A stretch of 64,000 bases of DNA from positions 62,001 through 126,000 of the forward strand of contig SUZS01000001.1 in assembly GCA_015059785.1 (NCBI GenBank). Direction: 5' to 3'. The position numbers were made by a program, and so were the translations under genes. This document shows positions 24,978 through 31,401 of the stretch, in pieces; the first letter of the stretch is position 1, and every line of letters starts with the position of its first letter. The notes under the pieces are model-generated. The model did not search any database. It had not been told where the DNA came from and worked only from the letters and a program-made list of their open reading frames with translations. This DNA is from Rikenellaceae bacterium. Lineage in GTDB: Bacteria; Bacteroidota; Bacteroidia; Bacteroidales; Rikenellaceae.

Positions 24978-24999
24978 AGTGGGCAGAAAGTGGGCAGAA
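24978..24999. repeat. tandem 11-bp repeats, right-end arm-type sites
   Basis: AGTGGGCAGAA twice in tandem, matching the AGTGGGCAAAA pair at 19631-19652. It lies 53 bp inside the right att core. Confidence 0.6.
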
Positions 25000-25010
25000 A
25001 TCACAAAGAA

Positions 25011-25049
25011 AAAAGAGCAACATCCTGTATTTCAGTTTGTTACTCTTTT
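25011..25049 (-). terminator. element-borne terminator for tRNA-Leu
   Basis: On the minus strand AAAAGAGTAACA pairs with TGTTGCTCTTTT, followed by more T. It lies just after the tRNA-Leu 3' end and inside the element, replacing the original terminator at 19420-19446. Confidence 0.7.
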
Positions 25050-25052
25050 ATT

Positions 25053-25068
25053 TTGTGCCCAGAATAGG
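25053..25068. other. att site (right), tRNA-Leu 3' end
   Basis: TTGTGCCCAGAATAGG, identical to 19452-19467. It covers the 3' acceptor strand and adjacent T-arm bases of tRNA-Leu, so the tRNA gene remains intact after integration. Confidence 0.8.
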
Positions 25069-25136
25069 ACTCGAACCTACACGTCTCTCAACACTCGCAC
25101 CTGAAACGAGCGCGTCTACCATTTCGCCATCTGGGC
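25056..25136 (-). tRNA. tRNA-Leu (anticodon CAG)
   Basis: An 81-nt gene on the minus strand with acceptor GCCCAGA/TCTGGGC and discriminator A. The anticodon stem CTCGT/GCGAG encloses TTCAGGT, giving anticodon CAG. It has the long variable arm typical of class II tRNAs (GTTGAGAGACGT region) and the T-loop GGTTCGAGTCC. CCA is not encoded. It reads CUG codons. It is the target of the integrative element. Confidence 0.92.
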
Positions 25137-25141
25137 TTGTA

Positions 25142-25175
25142 AAAACCCCTCTACAAGGTCTTGTAGAAGGGTTTC
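25142..25175 (-). terminator. hairpin between tRNA-Cys and tRNA-Leu
   Basis: On the minus strand AACCCTTCTACAAG pairs with CTTGTAGAGGGGTT, followed by T residues. It probably terminates or processes the tRNA-Cys transcript. Confidence 0.6.
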
Positions 25176-25177
25176 TG

Positions 25178-25248
25178 AGGTCTGAAGCGGATTCGAACCG
25201 CTGTACGAGGTTTTGCAGACCTCTGCCTAGCCACTCGGCCATCAGACC
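25178..25248 (-). tRNA. tRNA-Cys (anticodon GCA)
   Basis: A 71-nt gene. Acceptor GGTCTGA/TCAGACC with discriminator T, as expected for cysteine. The anticodon stem GAGGT/ACCTC encloses CTGCAAA, giving GCA. The T-arm is GCGGTTCGAATCCGC. CCA is not encoded. Confidence 0.93.
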
Positions 25249-25371
25249 AATTTTTGTACCCTTTTATCCATTTGGGTGTGCAAATATAATGCGTTTTTAT
25301 TTGAAAACCAAAAAAAATCGTATCTTTACGCTGAAAATTTGAAAATTTTTTACTTTACCGGCAAAAAAGCT

Positions 25372-26250
25372 ATGAAAATTGAGGATATTGCGCTCACTTT
25401 AGTGCCAAATTTAACAAATCAGGCGACTGCTCATCTGCTGGAGCTCTTTGGTTCTGCGGAGGCTATATATGCTACAGCAGAGAGTGAGCTTATCTCACGA
25501 GGGCAATTAAGAGCCGACATTGCTAAAAATATTGCCGCGGGGTATGGTCTGAAGCAGGCTCAAAGAGAGTTGGAGAGGTGTCAAAGCTCTGGGGTAGCCA
25601 TTATCGCATCAACAGACAAGCAGTACCCTCATAGGTTAAAGTTTTGTGCCGACTATCCCCATATTATATATATGGTAGGCAATGGTTGGCTGCCTAACAG
25701 TTCATCGCTACTTGCAATAGTAGGCGAGAAGGATAATATTAGTGCCTATGGTAATAAGATGTTGACAAAGTTGATTGAGCAGATAGCAGAGCTTATGCCA
25801 GAGGTCGTAATTGTCGGGATGATAGATAGCTATACCGACTTTGCAGCACTGCGCATCGCCATGTTATACGGTCTACAAGTTATTGCCATATCGAGCACGC
25901 CACTCAATAAGCTATCCAAAAGCGAGCATCTACATTTTGCAGCAGAGGTTCTTGCCGCTGGCGGAGCTATAGTAAGCGAGGTGGGAACAGCATCTGCTCT
26001 GCGCGTGAATAGCTACAGTGCCGACCAGCGTATTGTTGCGGGGCTTTGTGACGGCGTGGCTGTTGTTGAGTATGGGGCTATTCCCGATGTAGCGAAATTT
26101 GCAGACAGCTATGGTCGCACCCTCTGCGCACTACCAGGAAGAGCTACAGACACTATGTCTTGGGGTACAAATCGTATGATTGCCTCCTCAATGGCGCACC
26201 TTGTATACTCAGGACGAGATATTGTTAGACTTTTAGATTCAGATTTATGA
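25372..26250 (+). CDS. dprA: DprA-like DNA-processing protein, divergent
   Basis: A 292-aa member of the DprA/Smf family, which in competent bacteria loads RecA on incoming single-stranded DNA. The fold signatures are recognisable (YPHRLKFCADYPHIIYMVG before the Rossmann core, SADQRIVAGLCDGVAVVE, ALPGRATDTMSWGTNRMI). However, the core motifs are altered: GS/TRR is replaced by VGEKD, G-A-G-ID by GMIDSYTD, and the RNR before IxAGL by ADQR. There is no C-terminal winged-helix domain. The track start at 25276 is upstream of any reasonable start; ATG 25372 fits. It overlaps tatD by 4 nt. Confidence 0.75.
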   Translation: MKIEDIALTLVPNLTNQATAHLLELFGSAEAIYATAESELISRGQLRADIAKNIAAGYGLKQAQRELERCQSSGVAIIASTDKQYPHRLKFCADYPHIIYMVGNGWLPNSSSLLAIVGEKDNISAYGNKMLTKLIEQIAELMPEVVIVGMIDSYTDFAALRIAMLYGLQVIAISSTPLNKLSKSEHLHFAAEVLAAGGAIVSEVGTASALRVNSYSADQRIVAGLCDGVAVVEYGAIPDVAKFADSYGRTLCALPGRATDTMSWGTNRMIASSMAHLVYSGRDIVRLLDSDL

Positions 26251-27035
26251 TTATAGATACCCATTCACACCTATACGAGCCAGAGTTTGACGCAGACAGA
26301 GAGCAGGCCATTGCTCGGTGCCATGAGGCGGGTGTAGAGCGCATTATGCTCCCCGCCATAGATAGCGAGAGCTACGAGAGGATGTTTGACCTGGCGCGGC
26401 AGTACCCCGACTTCGCACTGCCGATGATGGGTCTGCACCCAACATCTGTCAATGAGAACGACCACTGGCATGAAGACCTACAGTTGGTTGAAAAGTATCT
26501 ACAGCAACCGCCAGAGGGCATCTCTCGCTTCTGGGGCGTGGGCGAAATTGGCCTTGACCTCTACTGGAGCAGCGATTACCGCAATGAGCAGATAGAGGCG
26601 TTCAAGGCGCAGGTGGAGATGTCGCTAAAGTACAATCTGCCGATAGTTGTCCACACGCGCAATGCGTGGGCAGAGATGGTAGATACCATGGAGAGCTTCG
26701 CTGGCAGAGGTGTCAGAGGCATCTTCCACGCCTTCTCGGATGGTGTGGAGAGCTATGAGCGTCTCAAAGGCTGCGGAGAGTTCCTCTTTGGCATCGGCGG
26801 CGTGGTGACATTCAAGAAGAATAAGCTCGCACCCGTTGTTGAACAGATGGCTCTCACAGACATAGTCCTTGAGACCGACTGCCCCTACCTCACCCCCGCA
26901 CCACACCGCGGCGAGCGCAACGAGTCAAGCTATGTAAAACACATTTGCGAAAAAGTCGCAGAGATAAAAGGTGTTGATTATCAGGCTGTTGCCAACCAGA
27001 CAACGGCTAACGCAAAACGGATATTTAATTTGTAA
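26247..27035 (+). CDS. tatD: TatD-family metal-dependent hydrolase
   Basis: A 262-aa TIM-barrel amidohydrolase-type nuclease, predicted to be a Mg2+-dependent DNase or 3'-5' exonuclease. Metal ligands are visible in the N-terminal DTHSHL, the central GEIGLDLYW, VVHTRNA, IFHAFSDG and the C-terminal LETDCPYLTP. It is translationally coupled to dprA, and ansA follows by 4 bp. YcfH/TatD paralogs cannot be separated on sequence alone. Confidence 0.9.
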   Translation: MIIDTHSHLYEPEFDADREQAIARCHEAGVERIMLPAIDSESYERMFDLARQYPDFALPMMGLHPTSVNENDHWHEDLQLVEKYLQQPPEGISRFWGVGEIGLDLYWSSDYRNEQIEAFKAQVEMSLKYNLPIVVHTRNAWAEMVDTMESFAGRGVRGIFHAFSDGVESYERLKGCGEFLFGIGGVVTFKKNKLAPVVEQMALTDIVLETDCPYLTPAPHRGERNESSYVKHICEKVAEIKGVDYQAVANQTTANAKRIFNL

Positions 27036-27039
27036 CGCT

Positions 27040-28086
27040 ATGAATACAAAGCCCTCAATTCTAATCATTTACACCGGTGGCACAATCGGTATGCAGCGCG
27101 ACGAGAGTGGCACGCTCATACCCTTTGACTTCAACTCTATAGAGAAGGAGTTCCCCGCAGTGCGCCACCTTAATGTACATATCGATGTGCATAAGATGCC
27201 GCCTATTGACTCGTCCAATGTCACCCCCGCACTGTGGCGCGAGCTGGCACACACTGTTCGCGACAACTACGACAAATACAACGGTTTTGTAATCCTGCAC
27301 GGCACAGACACCATGTCATATACCGCCTCGGCGCTCAGCTTTATGTTTGAGAATCTGCAAAAGCCCGTTGTCTTCACTGGTAGCCAGATTCCTATGGGTA
27401 TTATGCGCACAGATGGTCGCGAAAACCTTATCACAGCCATTGAAATTGCCGCAGCAAGCAGAAATGGCTACCCTATCGTTCCAGAGGTGTGCCTCTACTT
27501 CCAGAATAAGCTCTTCAGAGCCAACCGCACCTCAAAGCTCTCTGCCGAGGCTCTCAACGCCTTTGACTCGCGAAACTACCCACCACTGGCAGAGGTCGGC
27601 GTGAACATCAACTACAATACCGCCTACATACACTACGAAGATGGTTGGTTTGAGGGTCAGTTTAACCCAGAGCCACTACAAGTCACCGAGGGCTTTGATA
27701 CAAATGTCGTGATACTAAAGATTTTCCCGGGTATCTCGGAGACTACGCTCAAAGCGGTATTGTCGGTAGATGGTCTTCGCGGAGTAATCCTTGAGACCTT
27801 CGGCACAGGTAATGCCCCTACCGCCGACTGGTTTATCAACCTGCTCAGTGAGACTATCGCTCGCGGAGTGACAATTGTCAATGTCACCCAGTGCGTAGGT
27901 GGTGGCGTGGCTATGGAACTTTACGAGACTGGCAAGCGACTGCAACAGGCGGGTGTTATTAGCGGACACGATATGACCACAGAGGCCGCCGTAACAAAAT
28001 TGATGCTCCTTCTTGGTAATTGCCCACAAAAAGATGGGGTCGCACAGAGTATGTTGATATCAAAAAATGGAGAATTTGGCAGTTAG
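27040..28086 (+). CDS. ansA: type I L-asparaginase
   Basis: A 348-aa cytoplasmic asparaginase that hydrolyses L-asparagine to aspartate and ammonia. The two catalytic threonine motifs are present: IIYTGGTIGM near the N-terminus and LHGTDTMSYTA near residue 90. There is no signal peptide, consistent with the type I enzyme. The ORF track starts at 26971 inside tatD; ATG 27040 lies 4 bp after the tatD stop. Confidence 0.93.
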   Translation: MNTKPSILIIYTGGTIGMQRDESGTLIPFDFNSIEKEFPAVRHLNVHIDVHKMPPIDSSNVTPALWRELAHTVRDNYDKYNGFVILHGTDTMSYTASALSFMFENLQKPVVFTGSQIPMGIMRTDGRENLITAIEIAAASRNGYPIVPEVCLYFQNKLFRANRTSKLSAEALNAFDSRNYPPLAEVGVNINYNTAYIHYEDGWFEGQFNPEPLQVTEGFDTNVVILKIFPGISETTLKAVLSVDGLRGVILETFGTGNAPTADWFINLLSETIARGVTIVNVTQCVGGGVAMELYETGKRLQQAGVISGHDMTTEAAVTKLMLLLGNCPQKDGVAQSMLISKNGEFGS

Positions 28087-28108
28087 CCTTTGCACAAACA
28101 AAAAATTT

Positions 28109-28116
28109 TTTGTATA
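28109..28116 (+). promoter_or_regulatory. probable promoter region of the exbB operon
   Basis: TATATTTC (TAnnTTTG with one mismatch) follows a T-run (aattttttg) in the 237-bp gap before exbB. If correct, the leader is about 200 nt and contains no obvious ORF. I see nothing else in this gap. Confidence 0.35.
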
Positions 28117-28323
28117 TTTCGGACTGATAAGGTGTGCAAAATGACACAATTAGACCCATTTCACGCCCGTATCGTGCTGACACATTGTCAGTTATACGCT
28201 TTTTAGCACAGATTTTTGGCAGATGTCAGAAATCGTGCATTGGGCATAAAAACAACTAAAAATACTAATAGAGAGAAATTTTTAACAAAAACTATTCAAA
28301 TTTTTTAACTTATTAAAAACACT

Positions 28324-29133
28324 ATGAAAAAATTATTTTTGGTTTTGGCAGTTGCTGCTCTGTCGTTCAGCACTGCAATCGCACAGGAGGCTGCTGCTGC
28401 AGCACCTGCTGAAGAGGCAACCGTAGAGAACGCTGAGGCTGCACCAGTTGCAGAGGAGGTTGTTGCTGAGGAGGCTATTAATCCTGAGGTTGAGATCGCT
28501 GGTGAGTCACTCCACCACGTTCTTATGCAGAAGTTCCTCGAGGGTGGTTGGGGATGGATGCTCCCAATCCTTATCGTACTTGTTCTCGGTCTTGCTATTG
28601 CAATCGAGCGTATCCTCTTCCTCGGTCTTTCTACAATCAACACAAAGAAGTTTATTGCTGCTGTTGAGAAGGCTCTTAACGAGGGTGGTATTGAGGCTGC
28701 AAAGGCAGTTTGCCGTGACACAAAGGGCCCAATCGCTTCTATCTACTGGCAGGGTCTTGACCGTTATGAGCAGGGTCTTGATGCAGTTGAGAAGGCAGTT
28801 GTATCTTACGGTTCAGTACAGACAGGTCAGCTTGAGAGCGGTCTTGGTTGGTTGTCACTCTTCATTGCCCTCTCTCCATCACTCGGATTTATGGGTACTG
28901 TAGTAGGTCTTGTACAGTCATTCGACTCTATCCAGGCTGCAGGTGACATCTCTCCAGCACTCGTAGCAGGTGGTATGAAGGTGGCGCTGCTTACAACATT
29001 GTTGGGTCTGATTGCTGCAATGGTTCTTCAGGTGTTCTACAACTACGTAATCGTAAAGATTGACGGTATTGTAAATGAGATGGAGGATGCTTCTATCACC
29101 CTGATGGATATCCTTACAGTTTACAAGAAATAA
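28324..29133 (+). CDS. exbB: MotA/TolQ/ExbB proton channel family protein
   Basis: A 269-aa ExbB-type subunit of the inner-membrane motor that energises TonB-dependent outer-membrane transport such as the SusC in this window. It begins with a cleavable-looking signal sequence ending in SFSTAIAQ, then an Ala/Glu-rich periplasmic linker. The first membrane helix (GWMLPILIVLVLGLAIAIERI) and the last two (LSLFIALSPSLGFMGTVVGLV, MKVALLTTLLGLIAAMVLQVF) carry the conserved proton-channel segments. The low-complexity linker and signal peptide are common in Bacteroidetes ExbB. Confidence 0.92.
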   Translation: MKKLFLVLAVAALSFSTAIAQEAAAAAPAEEATVENAEAAPVAEEVVAEEAINPEVEIAGESLHHVLMQKFLEGGWGWMLPILIVLVLGLAIAIERILFLGLSTINTKKFIAAVEKALNEGGIEAAKAVCRDTKGPIASIYWQGLDRYEQGLDAVEKAVVSYGSVQTGQLESGLGWLSLFIALSPSLGFMGTVVGLVQSFDSIQAAGDISPALVAGGMKVALLTTLLGLIAAMVLQVFYNYVIVKIDGIVNEMEDASITLMDILTVYKK

Positions 29134-29166
29134 TTAGACCAAAACAATAATCGTACACAGAAAATT

Positions 29167-29589
29167 ATGAAAAAGATGTTAAATATACTGTTGGGACTTC
29201 TGTTCGCTATTACTGCCGCTATGGTAGGCTGGGCAGTAGTATCTGGCGGATCTGAGGTTGCCATCAGCTGGAACCTGGTTTGGGGCTATGCCCTGCTCGT
29301 AGGTGCAGTGCTGAGCGTCTTGCTCTCTGCTATCAAGGGTACGATTACTAATCCTGCAGGTTTGAAGAAGACAATGTTTGCTATTGTGCTTGTAGTAGTT
29401 GTAGTAGGTGCTGCACTATTCATTGCACTTGGTCACGATGGTCTTACAATTCCTAACTCTGCTGGTGGTGTATTCGATGATCCATTCGAGTTGGTTATCT
29501 CAGAGGTTGGTATCCTTGTTACATACGTTGTTGCTGCCGCTTCTATCGTTGTAACACTTTATACCGAGGTTCGTAACCTGTTCAAATAG
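29167..29589 (+). CDS. small membrane protein of the ExbB/ExbD operon
   Basis: A 140-aa protein with four predicted membrane helices (ILLGLLFAITAAMVGWAVV, YALLVGAVLSVLLSAI, FAIVLVVVVVGAALFIAL and LVTYVVAAASIVVTLY). It lies between exbB and exbD with 33-bp and 11-bp gaps. Proteins of this size and topology occupy the same slot in many Bacteroidetes ExbB operons and have no known role as far as I know. It may be an accessory part of the motor complex. Confidence 0.75.
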   Translation: MKKMLNILLGLLFAITAAMVGWAVVSGGSEVAISWNLVWGYALLVGAVLSVLLSAIKGTITNPAGLKKTMFAIVLVVVVVGAALFIALGHDGLTIPNSAGGVFDDPFELVISEVGILVTYVVAAASIVVTLYTEVRNLFK

Positions 29590-29600
29590 TAAGGTAATTT

Positions 29601-30191
29601 ATGGCAAAAAGTAAGAAAATACCTGAAATCAACGCTTCGTCACAAGCGGATATCGCCTTTACTGTGCTTATCTTCTTCCTTGTGGTTTCTACAATGGATG
29701 TTGATACCGGTATCGTGCGCGTACTCCCACCAATGCCAGATCCAAATGTAAAGCAGGAGGATATCAAGGTTAAAGAGCGTAACCTCTTCCTTGTATTCGT
29801 ATCTGGTAGCGGTCAGCTTATGGCGGGTGGTCAGGTCATGGATCTTCATTATCTGAAGGATAAGGCAAAGGAGTTTATCCTTAACCCTTACGATGATGAG
29901 AACCTCCCAGAGAAGAAGGAGCAGACCTTTGATATGCCGGATGGCTCAAAGTGGACCTTCCCTGTAAGCGAGGGTGTAATCTCACTTCAGAATACCCGTG
30001 ACACTGATTATCAGGTTTATATCCGCGTACAGAACGAGCTTACTCGCGCATTCAACGAGGTGCGTGATGATGTCTCAATGACCAAGTTCGGCAAGAAGTT
30101 CGCAGACCTTGCCGAGGAGGAGAGAAAAGTAATAACCAAGGCAGTACCTTTGAAGATTTCAGAGGCTGAGCCGCGTAAAATGGGTAAGTAA
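29601..30191 (+). CDS. exbD: ExbD/TolR biopolymer transport protein (first)
   Basis: A 196-aa ExbD-type protein with one N-terminal membrane helix (ADIAFTVLIFFLVVSTMDV) containing the conserved Asp of the proton path, followed by a periplasmic domain. It is longer than typical ExbD (about 140 aa) because of an insert in the periplasmic part (about residues 95-130, around LPEKKEQTFDMPDGSKW). It is followed 1 bp later by a second exbD. Confidence 0.9.
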   Translation: MAKSKKIPEINASSQADIAFTVLIFFLVVSTMDVDTGIVRVLPPMPDPNVKQEDIKVKERNLFLVFVSGSGQLMAGGQVMDLHYLKDKAKEFILNPYDDENLPEKKEQTFDMPDGSKWTFPVSEGVISLQNTRDTDYQVYIRVQNELTRAFNEVRDDVSMTKFGKKFADLAEEERKVITKAVPLKISEAEPRKMGK

Positions 30192-30192
30192 T

Positions 30193-30663
30193 ATGGCAGT
30201 AATGAAGAAAAAGGGCGAGCGCGAGGTTCCTGCAATGTCAACAACCTCACTGCCCGATGTAGTATATATCATCCTCTTCTTCTTTATGCTCTCTACCTCA
30301 ATGCGTGACCAGGAGCTGATGGTTAAATACCGTCTCCCAGAGGCTACTGAGGTTCAGAAGCTCGAGAAGAAGAATCTCGTGAGCTACATTCACATTGGTG
30401 TACCAGTTCTGCATATGCAGGCAAAGTATGGTACTGCACCACTGATTCAGCTCAACGATTCGTATAAGACAACTAAGGATATCCTTGACTTTGCAGCAGC
30501 AGAGCGCGATAAGCTTTCAGAGGCTGACCGTGCATCAATGACAATCTGTCTTAAGGCAGACGGCGGCACAAAGATGGGTATCATCGCCGATGTAAAGCAG
30601 GAGCTCCGTCGTGCTAACGCACTGAAGATCTCTTATGCTTCATCAAAGGTGCTGAGTTATTAA
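30193..30663 (+). CDS. exbD: ExbD/TolR biopolymer transport protein (second)
   Basis: A 156-aa paralog of the preceding gene, of normal length. Its membrane helix (LPDVVYIILFFFMLSTSM) keeps the key Asp. Two different ExbD subunits beside one ExbB are the rule in Bacteroidetes and suggest a hetero-dimeric ExbD in the channel. A strong terminator follows at 30686-30710. Confidence 0.9.
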   Translation: MAVMKKKGEREVPAMSTTSLPDVVYIILFFFMLSTSMRDQELMVKYRLPEATEVQKLEKKNLVSYIHIGVPVLHMQAKYGTAPLIQLNDSYKTTKDILDFAAAERDKLSEADRASMTICLKADGGTKMGIIADVKQELRRANALKISYASSKVLSY

Positions 30664-30685
30664 TACTCAGAGCGTATGCAAAAAA

Positions 30686-30710
30686 GGAGAGGATTTCCTC
30701 TCCTTTTTTA
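30686..30710 (+). terminator. terminator of the exbB operon
   Basis: GGAGAGGAtttCCTCTCC followed by TTTTTTA; a perfect 8-bp stem with a T-tract, 22 bp after the exbD stop. Confidence 0.85.
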
Positions 30711-30835
30711 TTTTGTTGTTAAAAGGTAGCATTTGCTGCGTTGCACTTCAATAACCGAGCTGCTCACATACGCTTTAGTATGCTGCGCGCTCGGTTTCTT
30801 GTGCGCCTGGCAACTACTACCTTTTAACAACAAAA
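30711..30835. repeat. 125-bp long hairpin, different core
   Basis: Ends TTTTGTTGTTAAAAGGTAG and CTACCTTTTAACAACAAAA are a perfect 19-bp inverted repeat. The arms continue imperfectly to the core CTCACATACgctttAGTATGCTGCG. The core is the reverse complement of the CAGCATACT...GTATGTGAG core of the 121-bp tandem units at 17829-18703, so the two belong together. Confidence 0.75.
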
Positions 30836-31112
30836 TGGCTATTAGCTATTGGCCTTACAGAGGTACAGACTTCGTCTGTCTCTGTTTATTCGGATTTAGG
30901 GAAACTCTCGCAGAGAGTACGATGAAAAATAGAGCCTCACTCAAGCTTGCTTGAAAGTGAATGGCTCTATTTATTGTTGTGATAGTGGCTAAAGCATAAA
31001 GAGATTGCTACGCATAACAGAGAGTTTAAGGAAGTTAGGGAATTTAATGAATATAGGGGGGCCTTAAACTCACTAATCTCCTTAATCTCTTTACTTATCA
31101 GCCAAAACTAAC
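30836..31112. repeat. intergenic repeat island between exbD and the DUF3467 gene
   Basis: There is no gene here. It holds a GGCTATTAGCTATTGG 7-nt array, a GTACAGACTTCGTCTGTCTC module, the CGGATTTAGGGAAACTCTC module with an AGAGCC/GGCTCT stem (about 30890-30975), a TAAAGAGATTGCTACGCA module, and a 9-nt-period TTTAAGGAAGTTAGGG hairpin (31020-31091). The same modules recur at 41781-42010, 52472-52800 and 62964-63580. Confidence 0.65.
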
Positions 31113-31397
31113 CTATGCTTGACCCTTAGGGGTAAAGCCTGGGGCTTGGTTTACATTTATTGTGCCGAACTTACTCTCGTAGTTATGGAGATTCTCCTGT
31201 AGTGAGAGCAGCAGTCGTTTTGCGTGTTCTGGGGTTAGGATAATTCTACTACCCACCTTAGCCTTAGGCATTCCAGGAAGTATAGATGCGAAGTCAAGTA
31301 TCACCTCACTTGGAGAGTGGGCGATAATTACGAAGTTAGAGTAGTGACCCTGAGCCACTGCTGGGTCAAGTTCAAATTCAATCTTATTCTCTGCCAT
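31113..31397 (-). CDS. DUF3467 family protein
   Basis: A 94-aa conserved protein of unknown function. The sequence (FELDPAVAQGHYSNFVIIAH, then RIILTPEHAKRLLLSLQENL) matches the DUF3467 family that is widespread in Bacteroidetes. There is no signal peptide or membrane segment. It is the last gene of the leftward operon, 4 bp after the DeoR regulator. The C-terminus (VNQAPGFTPKGQA) is flexible. Confidence 0.8.
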   Translation of the reverse strand: MAENKIEFELDPAVAQGHYSNFVIIAHSPSEVILDFASILPGMPKAKVGSRIILTPEHAKRLLLSLQENLHNYESKFGTINVNQAPGFTPKGQA

Positions 31398-31401
31398 AGT
31401 T

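Larger units (their letters stand above)
19452..25068. mobile_element. 5.6-kb integrative element in the 3' end of tRNA-Leu
   Basis: Bounded by a 16-bp direct repeat TTGTGCCCAGAATAGG (19452-19467 and 25053-25068) that includes the last 13 nt of tRNA-Leu. Contents in order: tyrosine integrase, unknown protein, HTH/excisionase-like protein, replication initiator, DnaC-like helicase loader, a GG-ASG-RR phage-type protein, an unknown protein and a putative small RNA. There are no structural, lysis, relaxase or cargo genes that I can recognise. Codon use is more A/T-rich than in the flanking chromosome. It may be a phage satellite, a mobilisable island or a remnant of a larger prophage. The compact overlapping genes and intact ends argue against simple decay. 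Confidence 0.85.

Noticed and set aside
19452-25068. Ordinary prophage or conjugative element
   Set aside because: No capsid, portal, terminase large subunit, tail, lysis, relaxase or mobilisation gene is present in the 5.6 kb.
30733-30954. 73-aa plus-strand ORF
   Set aside because: Spans the 125-bp hairpin and the repeat island; not a gene.
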